From assembly GCF_900142675.1 (NCBI RefSeq), contig NZ_FRBS01000002.1:372001-436000 (forward strand): a DNA stretch of 64,000 nt. The letters are read 5' to 3'. This document shows positions 16,826 to 25,373 of this stretch, in pieces; within the stretch, counting starts at the first letter, position 1; every line of letters begins with the position of its first letter. The translations under genes and the position numbers were made by a program. The notes beneath the pieces are model-generated. The model was not told the DNA's origin. It did not search any database and saw nothing but the letters and a program-made list of their open reading frames with translations. The stretch is from Shouchella rhizosphaerae. GTDB lineage: Bacteria > Bacillota > Bacilli > Bacillales > Bacillaceae_D.

Positions 16826-17689
16826 ATGAAAAATCCTTTGGAAGTATTAAAAGAGAGTGCTGGTTCGCTACCGAGATCTCAAAAGCTAGTCGTTGACTAT
16901 ATGATTGATCATTATTCGGAAGTTGGGTTTATGACAGTTGGCCAGTTATCCAACAATGTCGGAACAAGTACAACAACGGTGATGCGTCTGATGTCTAACA
17001 TAGGTTATTCAGGCTATTCGGCCTTTCAAAAGAGCCTACAAGCTCATTTAAAGGAAGAGGCTGCCCCACAAATTAGATTAGAAAAAAACTTGAAAAATCT
17101 TTCTCATAATGAAAGTTGGTTGCATCATTATGAGCTGCAACTGGAACAAATCCAAAAAGCAAACCAATTGAATGTTGAAACCAACCTTAATGAAGCGGTC
17201 AAATTGATCTGTTCGGCTTCACAAATCTATTGTACAAGTGTTCGAAGCGGATTGCCGGTAGCGCAATATTTAACTCACAATTTAAATAGAATGCTAGGAA
17301 ATACAAAGTTAACACTTGCAGACTCAAGTGACTGGGTGGACGATGTCATTTCCTTTACGGAGAACGATCTACTGATTGTTGTGAGCTATGCTAGATATGG
17401 AGAACGTCTACTCCATTACGCTGAGCAAGCTAAGAAAAAAGGGGCAAGCGTCCTTGCCATAACGGATAAATTTTCTTCGCCTTTAAGTTCATACGCAGAC
17501 CTAGTTTTTGCCTGTCCAGCTGATAGCATAGCCTCTCACAACTCAATCGTTTCTTCTATATTTATAGTGGATTACCTGATCGGTTCCCTTTCTCTTGAGA
17601 AGACCGAATACATTTCCAAACGCTTAAAGGAAGTAGATAGCATACTGACCCAAATGAACTATCATGTTCAAAAGAAAATAGATAAATAA
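16826..17689 (+). CDS. RpiR-family transcriptional regulator (HTH + SIS)
   Basis: 287 residues. The N-terminal HTH_6 domain spans about residues 1-78 (LPRSQKLVVDYMIDHY...MTVGQLSNNVGTSTTTVMRLMSNIGYSGYSAFQKSL), and a SIS sugar-phosphate-binding domain covers about 115-250 (IYCTSVRSGLPVAQYLTHNL, DDVISFTENDLLIVVSYARYGERLL). It probably senses a phosphorylated or acidic intermediate and controls the surrounding catabolic genes. A weak inverted repeat (CTCTAA...TTAGAG, about 16765-16796) precedes it. Confidence 0.85.
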   Translation: MKNPLEVLKESAGSLPRSQKLVVDYMIDHYSEVGFMTVGQLSNNVGTSTTTVMRLMSNIGYSGYSAFQKSLQAHLKEEAAPQIRLEKNLKNLSHNESWLHHYELQLEQIQKANQLNVETNLNEAVKLICSASQIYCTSVRSGLPVAQYLTHNLNRMLGNTKLTLADSSDWVDDVISFTENDLLIVVSYARYGERLLHYAEQAKKKGASVLAITDKFSSPLSSYADLVFACPADSIASHNSIVSSIFIVDYLIGSLSLEKTEYISKRLKEVDSILTQMNYHVQKKIDK

Positions 17690-17716
17690 GGTCTTTAACG
17701 TAGAAAGGTGATAATA

Positions 17717-18589
17717 ATGAAGGTAGGTTTTTTAGGCTTTGGAGAAGCAGCCTATGAATTATCCAATGGTTTAAGAAAAGAGGGGCTCAAGCATATTAAG
17801 GCATATGACGTTATGATTAGCCATAAGACGGCGGGCGCCCTAATAAAAAAACGTGCAGAGGAAGCGGATGTTCAACTAGTGGCGAGTGTTAGAGAGCTTA
17901 TTACAGATATGGATGTTCTCTTTGTGGCTGTACCGGCCAGCAAGGCGCTGGAGGTCAGTTTAAATATTCGGTCTGAATTAAAAGGAGAGTCTTTCCTTTA
18001 TGTAGACGTATCTGCCTCCAACCCTTCCATAAAACAAGAGATTGAAAAGGAGTTAGAAAAAGTAAACATCCCTTTTGTTGATGCGGCTATGCTAGGTCCC
18101 TTACCGGTGTATAAACACAAAGTCCCTATCTCTGCGAGTGGTAACGGCATCCAGGAGTTTATCGACAAAATGACACCTTACCATATGAATATCTCTGAAG
18201 TTGGAAGTAAGGCGGGGGATGCTTCCGCCATTAAGTTAATTAGAAGTATATTTATGAAAGGGATTGTCGGTCTCTATTTGGAGACATTACAAGCTTCTGA
18301 AACGTACAATGTGTCTCAAGAAGTACTCAGCTCGTTAGCTGAAACGATGGATAGCCATAACTTTATGGATACATTAAATCGCCTTGTGACTAGTAGTGCC
18401 ATTCATGCCGAAAGAAGAGCGTATGAACTTCAGAACTCCGTTGACATGCTTAAGGAAGTCGGAATCAATTCAGATTTAACCAAGGCGGCTAAAGAAAAAC
18501 TGGTCGAACTCTCCGAGATGGCTGCTGTTCATCTGCAAGGGGAGAAGCCTGCGAATTGGAAAGACGTTTTAAACTATTACCGTGCCTAA
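17717..18589 (+). CDS. NAD(P)-dependent dehydrogenase, 6-phosphogluconate-dehydrogenase-like (DUF1932)
   Basis: 290 residues from ATG 17717. An upstream GTG at 17708 abuts the GAAAGG ribosome site, so it is less likely. The N-terminal Rossmann fold begins MKVGFLGFGEAAYELSNGL. A 3-hydroxyacid-dehydrogenase-type segment VDAAMLGPLPVYKHKVPISASG follows, then GDASAIKLIRSIFMKG with the catalytic-type Lys near residue 176, and a helical DUF1932-type C-terminal domain. Such enzymes oxidise hydroxy acids. With the RraA-like protein it suggests a two-step route: oxidation, then retro-aldol or decarboxylation. A perfect terminator follows. Confidence 0.8.
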   Translation: MKVGFLGFGEAAYELSNGLRKEGLKHIKAYDVMISHKTAGALIKKRAEEADVQLVASVRELITDMDVLFVAVPASKALEVSLNIRSELKGESFLYVDVSASNPSIKQEIEKELEKVNIPFVDAAMLGPLPVYKHKVPISASGNGIQEFIDKMTPYHMNISEVGSKAGDASAIKLIRSIFMKGIVGLYLETLQASETYNVSQEVLSSLAETMDSHNFMDTLNRLVTSSAIHAERRAYELQNSVDMLKEVGINSDLTKAAKEKLVELSEMAAVHLQGEKPANWKDVLNYYRA

Positions 18590-18671
18590 AACAGGCTTTC
18601 ATTTTTTATAAACTCAATGAAGACGCCCTCGTCCAATTCAACCACCCATTCAAACCTATAAATCATACCCG

Positions 18672-18702
18672 AAGAAAGCCGCCCATCAGGGCGGCTTTCT
18701 TT
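18672..18702 (+). terminator. Rho-independent terminator after the DUF1932 dehydrogenase gene
   Basis: AAGAAAGCCGCCC and GGGCGGCTTTCTT pair perfectly around the loop ATCA. Confidence 0.9.
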
Positions 18703-18713
18703 ACCGAAAAATA

Positions 18714-18742
18714 TTGACAATGAAGATAGGGAAGCGTATGAT
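18714..18742 (+). promoter_or_regulatory. Near-consensus sigma-A promoter of the GH2 gene
   Basis: TTGACA (18714-18719), a 17-base spacer, and TATGAT (18737-18742). Start of transcription is expected near 18749, immediately before the large palindrome. Confidence 0.75.
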
Positions 18743-18752
18743 CTACCTAAAC

Positions 18753-18780
18753 AAAAAATATGTTTGTAAACATATTTTTT
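18753..18780. promoter_or_regulatory. 28-base perfect palindrome, likely repressor operator
   Basis: AAAAAATATGTTT (18753-18765) and AAACATATTTTTT (18768-18780) are perfect arms around the dinucleotide GT. It begins a few bases after the predicted transcription start, a classical repressor position. The repressor is not obvious among the neighbours. Confidence 0.7.
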
Positions 18781-18802
18781 GATATTAAATGCTGCGATTG
18801 GT

Positions 18803-18816
18803 TGAAAGCGCTTTAT
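18803..18816 (+). promoter_or_regulatory. cre box (CcpA operator) in the GH2 leader
   Basis: TGAAAGCGCTTTAT fits the form TGAAARCGYTTWNN completely. It lies about 38 bases before the GH2 start, consistent with catabolite repression of a glycosidase. Confidence 0.65.
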
Positions 18817-18853
18817 TTAACTGGAGATAAAAACCCGAAAGGAGTGCTGGCAA

Positions 18854-20605
18854 ATGGCATGGGCAGACAAAGCATTTCCGCGTCCAAAACTCGTGCGCAC
18901 ACACTGGATCGATTTAAATGGCTCATGGGATTTTGAATTTGATGACCAAAACAAGGGTGTCTTCGAAAAGTGGCAGTTGAAGAGCGCATTTTCCCAGAAG
19001 ATTCGTGTGCCTTTTTCTTATGAATCGCCGGAAAGCGGCATTGGCGAGACTGCCTTTCACCCTGTGGTATGGTACAGCCGAAACATCACCATTCCAACTG
19101 AACAAAAAGGCAAACGTGTTCTGCTTCATTTCCAAGCAGTTGATTATCGAGCAACTGTATGGGTCAATGGGCAAGTTGCAGGTGAACATGTTGGCGGGAA
19201 TACTGCGTTTTCTTTTGATATAACACCGTATGTGAAACAAGGGGAAACACAACAGATTGTTGTCAGGGCAGAAGACAGCGAAAGCACATCCCAACCACGA
19301 GGGAAGCAACGGTGGACCGACGAAAATTTCGGCTGCTGGTATGTACAAACGACCGGGATATGGAAAAGCGTATGGCTGGAGTTTGTCGCTGATACTTATT
19401 TAAAAAACGTTGCAATTACACCGGATTTTGACAAACATGCCGTTCAGTTTGATTATGAACTAAATACGGCCAATGTTAAGGGGCTGCAAATCGAAACCGT
19501 CGTTTCTTTCCGAGGAAAAGAAGTGCGCCGCCTGTCTTTTTCTCCTGAAAGCTGCAACTTGAAACTAACAGTTGATTTAGACGCTGACATCCATGAATGG
19601 AAAGTGGCCCATTGGACGCCAGAACATCCTCACTTATACGATGTGGCGTTTACTGTTTATCAAGACGGAGTAGCGGTAGATGAAGCTTTTTCTTACTTCG
19701 GTTTGCGGAAAATTTCGACGAAAAATGGCCAAGTGCTTTTAAACAATCGCCCCATCTATCAGAAATTGATTCTAGACCAAGGCTATTGGCCACATACGCA
19801 CTTGACAGCGCCATCGTTAGAAGCGCTTGAACAAGATATTGACGCAATTATTGCGATGGGGTTTAATGGCGTGCGCAAACATCAAAAAATTGAAGACGAA
19901 CGGTTTTATGCTTTATGTGACCAGAAAGGTTTGCTCGTTTGGGCAGAGATGCCATCTGCTTATACCTTCTCCCGAGAAGCAGTGGGCGCTTTTACGAGCG
20001 AATGGCAGGAAGTCGTATGCCAGCTTGCCCATTACCCATCCATTATCGCCTGGGTCCCCTTTAATGAGTCGTGGGGCATCAAAGACGTGTTAAAAAGCAA
20101 ACAACAACAAGCATTGACTGAAGCGATTTACCATTTGACAAAGTCGATAGATGAGACGCGCCTTGTTATTGCAAATGACGGTTGGGAGCATACCATTTCT
20201 GATTTAATCACGCTTCACGACTATGAAGAGTTTGCTGAAGCGTTTCTGGCAAGATATGAGGACAAAGACGCGCTCTTAAGCAACCATTACCCTCATAATC
20301 ATGACAAGTATCCATTCGCCGAAGGCTACCACTATAATGGCCAGCCTGTTTTAATCAGTGAATATGGCGGCATTGCTTTTAAGTCGGAAGACGGCTGGGG
20401 GTACGGCAACCAAGTCGCAACGAAACAAGCGTTTCTGCAGCGCTATGAAGCGATTACCGATGCGATAAAAGCACTTCCTTATGTATCCGGTTTTTGCTAT
20501 ACGCAAATTACAGACGTTCAGCAAGAAATCAACGGGTTGCTTGATGACAACCGAAAGCCGAAATTGGATTTAACCGACATAAAAGCGGTGAATGACAAAA
20601 TGTAA
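18854..20605 (+). CDS. Glycoside hydrolase family 2 enzyme (beta-galactosidase/beta-glucuronidase-like)
   Basis: 583 residues, no signal peptide, hence cytosolic. The N-terminal sugar-binding domain (FPRPKLVRTHWIDLNGSWDFEFD) and jelly roll (YSRNITIP, VWVNGQVAGEHVGGNTAFSFDITPYV) are typical of GH2. The TIM-barrel holds the acid/base Glu in VPFNESWG (near residue 404) and the nucleophile Glu in ISEYGGIA (near 502). It is shorter than LacZ and close to the beta-glucuronidase size class. The substrate could be a beta-galactoside, mannoside or uronide. It is monocistronic, with promoter, palindrome and cre box upstream and a terminator downstream. Confidence 0.9.
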   Translation: MAWADKAFPRPKLVRTHWIDLNGSWDFEFDDQNKGVFEKWQLKSAFSQKIRVPFSYESPESGIGETAFHPVVWYSRNITIPTEQKGKRVLLHFQAVDYRATVWVNGQVAGEHVGGNTAFSFDITPYVKQGETQQIVVRAEDSESTSQPRGKQRWTDENFGCWYVQTTGIWKSVWLEFVADTYLKNVAITPDFDKHAVQFDYELNTANVKGLQIETVVSFRGKEVRRLSFSPESCNLKLTVDLDADIHEWKVAHWTPEHPHLYDVAFTVYQDGVAVDEAFSYFGLRKISTKNGQVLLNNRPIYQKLILDQGYWPHTHLTAPSLEALEQDIDAIIAMGFNGVRKHQKIEDERFYALCDQKGLLVWAEMPSAYTFSREAVGAFTSEWQEVVCQLAHYPSIIAWVPFNESWGIKDVLKSKQQQALTEAIYHLTKSIDETRLVIANDGWEHTISDLITLHDYEEFAEAFLARYEDKDALLSNHYPHNHDKYPFAEGYHYNGQPVLISEYGGIAFKSEDGWGYGNQVATKQAFLQRYEAITDAIKALPYVSGFCYTQITDVQQEINGLLDDNRKPKLDLTDIKAVNDKM

Positions 20606-20653
20606 AAACATGTGGAAGGAAGACGAACGAAGCAAAGTCAACATCGCAACCAT

Positions 20654-20704
20654 AGAAAAGAAGCTGGTTTTTCTATTAAGAAAGCCAGCTTCTTTTCTTT
20701 TTAG
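20654..20704. terminator. Bidirectional terminator between GH2 and ASCH genes
   Basis: AGAAAAGAAGCTGG pairs with CCAGCTTCTTTTCT around an inner TTTC/GAAA stem, with A/T tracts either side. It touches the stop codon of the convergent ASCH gene. Confidence 0.85.
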
Positions 20705-21159
20705 CGCCGATACACGACTTTAAACTGTTCGCATAAAACCGGAATTTTAGGGTGGAAGGCAAGCCCGTGAGTTTCAAGCTCCTGCGTAAAAAACGGTTCG
20801 TGCACATCTTGCCAATAAGCAAGGGAGCGGTCTCCTTCTCCTTCCAAAAAAGCATGTTCTTCTGTCACTTGATTGTAAGGAATGACCGTGACAGCCGTTG
20901 TCATGATCACAGCGACAGCTTCCCCTTTGCCGTTAAGCAGGACATGATGCTGACCAACTTTTGGCAGCGATTCTTGCTCCAATTCATACAGCGTGTAATT
21001 GGAAGAAGTAGCTGTTTTCTTCCCGGCTAGTACGAGTTCAGCTAGCTCATCGGCCATTTCTTCCGTATTGCCGAATGCCCAAGCTTCATAGTGATCTGGC
21101 ACATTTTGAGAACGGCTTTTAAACGATTGCCACAATGCTGCAGCTGAACGATCTTCCAT
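20701..21159 (-). CDS. ASCH-domain protein (YhfF-like)
   Basis: 152 residues. The ASCH motif GKKTATSS is present near residue 46, preceded by the family start (ALWQSFKSRSQNVPDHYEAWAFGN) and followed by IMTTAVTVIPYNQVTEEHAFLEGEGDRSLAYWQDVHEPFF. ASCH domains are PUA-like folds thought to bind RNA, and some members act as amidohydrolases on modified nucleosides. Ribosome site is weak (AGGGA). Its role here is unknown, and it is not clearly linked to the neighbours. Confidence 0.85.
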   Translation of the reverse strand: MEDRSAAALWQSFKSRSQNVPDHYEAWAFGNTEEMADELAELVLAGKKTATSSNYTLYELEQESLPKVGQHHVLLNGKGEAVAVIMTTAVTVIPYNQVTEEHAFLEGEGDRSLAYWQDVHEPFFTQELETHGLAFHPKIPVLCEQFKVVYRR

Positions 21160-21197
21160 AATGATCCCTGCTTTCTTCTTCTAGGTGTGAATACGGA

Positions 21198-21659
21198 TTA
21201 AGGTGTGAGTGGCTCTTCTTGGCCAGCGATTTTGAACAGCGCATACAAATCGGCCTTGTTTTCGAGAAAATCAGCTAGTGAATATTGGTCAAGGACCTGG
21301 AAGAAGGCATGCTGCGCTTTAGCTAGTGCTTCTTTTAATTTGCAGCTATTCGAAATTAGGCAGTTGTTGTTGTCACGAAAGCATTCAACGAGTTGAACAT
21401 CTTCCAGTTCGCGCACTAACTTGCCAATATTGATATCAACAGGCTTGTGGGCAAGGGCAATGCCGCCATTCTTACCGCGAATCGTGTGGAGCACGCCTTT
21501 TCTGCCGAGGTCATGGATGACTTTTTGTAGGTGATTCAATGAAATGTTGTAGACTGAGGCAATGTCTTTCACTTGTGTACGTTCGCCATCTGGCAAACTG
21601 CCGACATAGAGAAGTGCTCTCAACGCGTAGTCAGTGTAAGTCGTTAATTGAATGGCCAT
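21198..21659 (-). CDS. nsrR: Rrf2-family nitric oxide-sensing repressor NsrR
   Basis: 153 residues from the ATG after AAAAGGAGAGTG. The Rrf2 winged helix is clear (LTTYTDYALRALLYVGSLPDG, IASVYNISLNHLQKVIHDL, IRGKNGGIALA). Three cysteines at about 93, 100 and 106 occur in the spacing that binds the iron-sulfur cluster in NsrR of B. subtilis. It should sense nitric oxide through this cluster and repress genes of nitrosative stress and nitrate respiration. No hmp-like target is in the window. Confidence 0.85.
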   Translation of the reverse strand: MAIQLTTYTDYALRALLYVGSLPDGERTQVKDIASVYNISLNHLQKVIHDLGRKGVLHTIRGKNGGIALAHKPVDINIGKLVRELEDVQLVECFRDNNNCLISNSCKLKEALAKAQHAFFQVLDQYSLADFLENKADLYALFKIAGQEEPLTP

Positions 21660-21877
21660 CACTCTCCTTTTCACACACTATTAGAATAGCATATTTCCGT
21701 AAAAGGGCAGGATTTTTTGAGAATGGTAGCAATAATCAAATTCTTTTTTGCTCCATTCGTATACAAGAAGGAAGACGGTCCTATAAGGAATAACTAAACA
21801 ATAGACTATTGCCAAAGCCATCCACATTACGTAGGCTGAAAGTTAAAAACTTTAAAGCGAGGGAGATGTATATCCGA

Positions 21878-22282
21878 ATGACGTGTTTATTTTGTGCCAT
21901 TGCCAATAAGGAAGTAAAAAGTCATATTGTGTATGAAGACGAACAAGCTATCGCTTTTCTAGATATTCAGCCAATCAACCCAGGACATATGCTTGTCATT
22001 CCAAAAAGGCACCAGGAAGCACTCCATACGCTGGGAGAACAGGAATATATCGATGTCATGAAAGCAGTTAGGCGCTTAAGCAAACAGGTGGATGATACGC
22101 TCCGACCTAAGAAAGTCGGCGTTGCCATTGCCGGTTTTGACCAAGCCCATCTTCATGTTCATATTGTCCCGATGCACGCGTACCACGACTTAACGCCGAG
22201 CAAGTATCTTGACAAAAGCATTGCTGTTGCGAAGGAAGAAGAGCTTATAGCGATGAAACAGCTGTTAACTATGAACAAATAG
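21878..22282 (+). CDS. HIT-family nucleotide-binding hydrolase
   Basis: 134 residues, starting at MTCLFCAIANKEV, the normal beginning of the family; GGGAG lies 12 bases upstream, and longer in-frame starts lack a better site. The histidine triad is AHLHVHIVP near residue 90. Such proteins hydrolyse nucleoside phosphoramidates or dinucleotides in the cytosol. C5 and the HIT triad fit the Hit/HinT group. The gene appears to be transcribed alone. Confidence 0.85.
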   Translation: MTCLFCAIANKEVKSHIVYEDEQAIAFLDIQPINPGHMLVIPKRHQEALHTLGEQEYIDVMKAVRRLSKQVDDTLRPKKVGVAIAGFDQAHLHVHIVPMHAYHDLTPSKYLDKSIAVAKEEELIAMKQLLTMNK

Positions 22283-22349
22283 GCAGTTCTCGACCGATTT
22301 AATTGTAAAAAGGCTTGCCGATTTCTGTCGAAGCCGTTATATTGTTATT

Positions 22350-22368
22350 GAGAATGAAAATTGTTATC
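22350..22368 (+). promoter_or_regulatory. Fur box upstream of the siderophore uptake genes
   Basis: GAGAATGAAAATTGTTATC agrees with the 19-base Fur consensus GATAATGATAATCATTATC at 15 positions. It lies 22 bases before the binding-protein start, so iron repression of this operon is expected. Confidence 0.7.
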
Positions 22369-22389
22369 AACAAAAGGAGCAGAATAGAT

Positions 22390-23382
22390 ATGAAAAAGAG
22401 GCATGTATTTGTCGCTGCCAGCGCGTTTATGTTATTAGCGGCATGTAATAGCAGCAACGAGGGGAACGGACAAGAAAATACATCAAAAGACGGCAATAGT
22501 GACACAGGTTCCATCACGGTTACGGACACACAAGGAGAGCAAACGTTTACAGAACCGGCTAAGCGTGTCGTCGCCCTTGACTGGACGTATGTAGAAAATT
22601 TATTGGCCCTTGGTGTCCAGCCAGTTGGAGTGGCTGACGTCGAAAATTACCATAAATGGGTAGATGTCCGCGAAGAGCTTTCAGACGATGTCGTCGATGT
22701 AGGCTTGCGGACGGAGCCTAATTTGGAGGCTATTGCCCAATTAGAGCCGGACCTCATTATATCAGCAAATTATCGTTCTGAAAACATTGAAGAGGAACTG
22801 AAAGACATTGCGCCAATGCTCATCTTTGATCCTTATCCTGAAGAAAGCAAAGGCATTACCCATTACGAAGAAATGGAAACGACATTCCGCGAAATGGCAA
22901 AAGTGGTAGACAAAGAGGCGGAAGGGGAAGCCATACTGGCTGAACTCGATGAAAAATATGAAGAAGGCAAGGAAAAAATCGAGTCTATGGATCTCGAGAC
23001 GAGAGATTTCGTGTTGACGATGGCTTATACCGATAACCAAGCGCCTGTGTTCCGCTTATTCAATCCGAATGGAATGGCGCCAGCAATTTTAGAGAAGATT
23101 GGCTTAAACAATGCCTATGATTCAGGAAGCTTTGAGTTGTACGGGTACGCTACGACGGGGGTAGAGGAGCTGCTTTCAGTCGAGGACGCAAACTTCCTTC
23201 ATATCGTCCAAGACGATGATGGCTTATTTGAGGAAGGGCTGGCAAACAATGCAGTATGGAATGACTTGAATTTCGTAAAGGAGGGCCGGGTTTATGCCCT
23301 TGGCGGTGACACGTGGCCGTACGGTGGTCCTCTGTCGGCAATGACGTTGATTGACCGCACCGTTGAAGCATTAGACCAGTAA
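22390..23382 (+). CDS. Iron-siderophore-binding lipoprotein (FecB/FhuD type)
   Basis: 330 residues from the ATG after AAAAGGAGC. The N-terminus is a lipoprotein signal (LLAACN). The fold of cluster VIII binding proteins is evident: TDTQGEQTFTEPAKRVVALDWTYVENLLALGVQPVGVAD, then LEAIAQLEPDLIISANY, and C-terminal WNDLNFVKEGRVYALGGDTWPYGGPLSAM. It captures a ferric siderophore, probably of the hydroxamate or citrate type, and passes it to the fused permease two bases downstream. Regulation by Fur is supported by the upstream box. Confidence 0.9.
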   Translation: MKKRHVFVAASAFMLLAACNSSNEGNGQENTSKDGNSDTGSITVTDTQGEQTFTEPAKRVVALDWTYVENLLALGVQPVGVADVENYHKWVDVREELSDDVVDVGLRTEPNLEAIAQLEPDLIISANYRSENIEEELKDIAPMLIFDPYPEESKGITHYEEMETTFREMAKVVDKEAEGEAILAELDEKYEEGKEKIESMDLETRDFVLTMAYTDNQAPVFRLFNPNGMAPAILEKIGLNNAYDSGSFELYGYATTGVEELLSVEDANFLHIVQDDDGLFEEGLANNAVWNDLNFVKEGRVYALGGDTWPYGGPLSAMTLIDRTVEALDQ

Positions 23383-23384
23383 GC

Positions 23385-25373
23385 ATGAATGAACAAGGCA
23401 AGAGCGTTTTTTATTCTTTTTTTCTTTTAATAATAGGCCTTTCTTTGTTGTTGGTGATTTCCGGCCTTCATTTAACGCAAGGACAAGCACCGTTTACACT
23501 AAAGGAGCTTGTGCTTGGTTTATGGGAAGGAGATGACCGTATTCAAAGCGTCGTTTTTGGCATCCGCATGCCAAGGGTCGCTGTCGGTTTATTGGCTGGC
23601 GGCGCTTTGGCAATGGCCGGCTTGGTCCTGCAAACGCTGACGAAAAACCCACTTGCTTCGGCGGGGACGCTTGGCATTAATGCTGGTGCCTATTTTATGG
23701 TCGTAGCTGCAGCTGTTTTTTTTCCAGGCTTAAACAGTTCGTACCCATTTATTGCGTCTTTTCTCGGCTCTGCATTCGCAGCGCTTCTTGTCTTCTCACT
23801 TGCTGGACGGGCAATGGATCCCGTCCGCGTTGCTCTGACGGGGATGATTGTCTCTCTTTTGTTTGCGGCTGTGACGAGCGGGTTGCAGCTTATGTTTGAG
23901 CAAGAGACAAACGGCTTGTTTTTGTGGGGGGCAGGCACATTGATCCAGAATGACTGGTCTGGATTCCGGTTTGCACTCCCGTTCATCGTTTGTGCCGGCT
24001 TGCTTTTGCTTTTATTAGGAAAACAATTTGACTTATTGCTTTTAGGGGAAGAGGCTGCTGCTGGCCTAGGTGCATCTATCCAGCGGATCAAAGCAGCTGG
24101 ATGGCTGTTGGCCATCATGTTGGCGGCTGCGACAGTAAGCGTCGCTGGACCAATTGGCTTCATTGGCTTAATGGCGCCACACATTGTCCGGATGCTCGGC
24201 ATTCGCGGCCATCTGCAGCAGCTCATCCATGCCTTTGTGTGGGGCGCCTTTTTGCTCATCGCTGCAGATGTACTGGCTCGGTTCATTCAGCCGGGAAGTG
24301 AAATCCCTGTTGGCGCGATCACTGCTTTAATAGGCGGACCGTGGCTGATGTACTTAGCTTACCGGACAGGAAAACGCTATAAAGGGCAGAATCAGACGCT
24401 GCGTGGGAATCGAAGCAAGCTGTCGTTTCCTTGGTTGATTACAAGTATGGTGGCAGCTTTGCTCGTGGTGGCGATCGGTGCACTTGCGTTCGGCGGCGGT
24501 AGCTTTTACAGTTTTCCGGAAATGGTATCAGGAGCCCTTTTCGATACAGTCACGGTGCAGTTCCGTTGGCCGCGGGTGCTTGTTGCCTTTCTCGTTGGTT
24601 CGTTGTTAGCCCTTTGCGGCGTTTTGCTGCAAAGTGTGCTCCGCAATCCACTTGGCGACCCGTCGATTTTGGGAATTACTTCTGGCGGTGGCGTCGGCGC
24701 CCTGTCTGTTATAGTGCTGTTTCCGTCACTATCGTTTGCCTGGGTGCCTGTAGGGGCAGCCACCGGCGCGGGACTGGCGATCGCTATTATTCTGTTAGCG
24801 ACGAAACGATCGAATTGGGAACCCATTTCTTTGGCGTTAATGGGCGTCGCCGTCTCAGCGATGGGGTCAGGCATCATTCAAATTTTAACTGTCAAGGCAG
24901 GAGTCGGCGTTGCACCTGTCCTTCTCTGGTTAGCAGGAAGCACCTACGGGATGAATTGGCAGGATGTCTGGTTTCTCGCTTTCGTGCTGATCGCGCTCGT
25001 TCCTATTTCTTACTCGTTTTCCCGTCAACTTGACGTTCTCGCCTTAAACCAAGAAGTATCGGTTACGCTTGGCTTGCGTATTCAGCTTGTCCGTGTCCTC
25101 GTCTTGCTTTTGGCCGTTGGCGCTGGAGCAGCCGCGGTGGCCGTAGCAGGGGCGATTAGTTTTATTGGCCTTCTTGCTCCACACGCTGCTAGGGGAATCG
25201 TTGGCGTCAAAACCCGTTTCGTTGTCCCTGTTTCCATGTTGCTAGGCGGCATTCTCCTTGTGACAGCTGATTTGCTAGGCAGGCTTGTCCTTTATCCGAA
25301 AGACATTCCGTCTGGTTTGCTCGTTGCGATCATCGGCGCACCTTATCTGTTATATATTATGAAAAAATTGTAG
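23385..25373 (+). CDS. fhuB: Fused double FecCD-type siderophore permease (FhuB-like)
   Basis: 662 residues consisting of two tandem FecCD permease domains (about 1-330 and 340-662), with some 20 membrane helices. Each half has its own FecCD signature: RMPRVAVGLLAGGALAMAGLVLQTLTKNPLA and RWPRVLVAFLVGSLLALCGVLLQSVLRNPLGDPS, and each has the ATPase-contact loop (FIGLMAPHIVRMLG and FIGLLAPHAARGIVG). The length matches E. coli FhuB. In B. subtilis the two halves are separate proteins. No clear ribosome site precedes the ATG, two bases after the binding-protein stop, so translation is probably coupled. No ATPase gene follows; the next element is a terminator. Confidence 0.9.
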   Translation: MNEQGKSVFYSFFLLIIGLSLLLVISGLHLTQGQAPFTLKELVLGLWEGDDRIQSVVFGIRMPRVAVGLLAGGALAMAGLVLQTLTKNPLASAGTLGINAGAYFMVVAAAVFFPGLNSSYPFIASFLGSAFAALLVFSLAGRAMDPVRVALTGMIVSLLFAAVTSGLQLMFEQETNGLFLWGAGTLIQNDWSGFRFALPFIVCAGLLLLLLGKQFDLLLLGEEAAAGLGASIQRIKAAGWLLAIMLAAATVSVAGPIGFIGLMAPHIVRMLGIRGHLQQLIHAFVWGAFLLIAADVLARFIQPGSEIPVGAITALIGGPWLMYLAYRTGKRYKGQNQTLRGNRSKLSFPWLITSMVAALLVVAIGALAFGGGSFYSFPEMVSGALFDTVTVQFRWPRVLVAFLVGSLLALCGVLLQSVLRNPLGDPSILGITSGGGVGALSVIVLFPSLSFAWVPVGAATGAGLAIAIILLATKRSNWEPISLALMGVAVSAMGSGIIQILTVKAGVGVAPVLLWLAGSTYGMNWQDVWFLAFVLIALVPISYSFSRQLDVLALNQEVSVTLGLRIQLVRVLVLLLAVGAGAAAVAVAGAISFIGLLAPHAARGIVGVKTRFVVPVSMLLGGILLVTADLLGRLVLYPKDIPSGLLVAIIGAPYLLYIMKKL

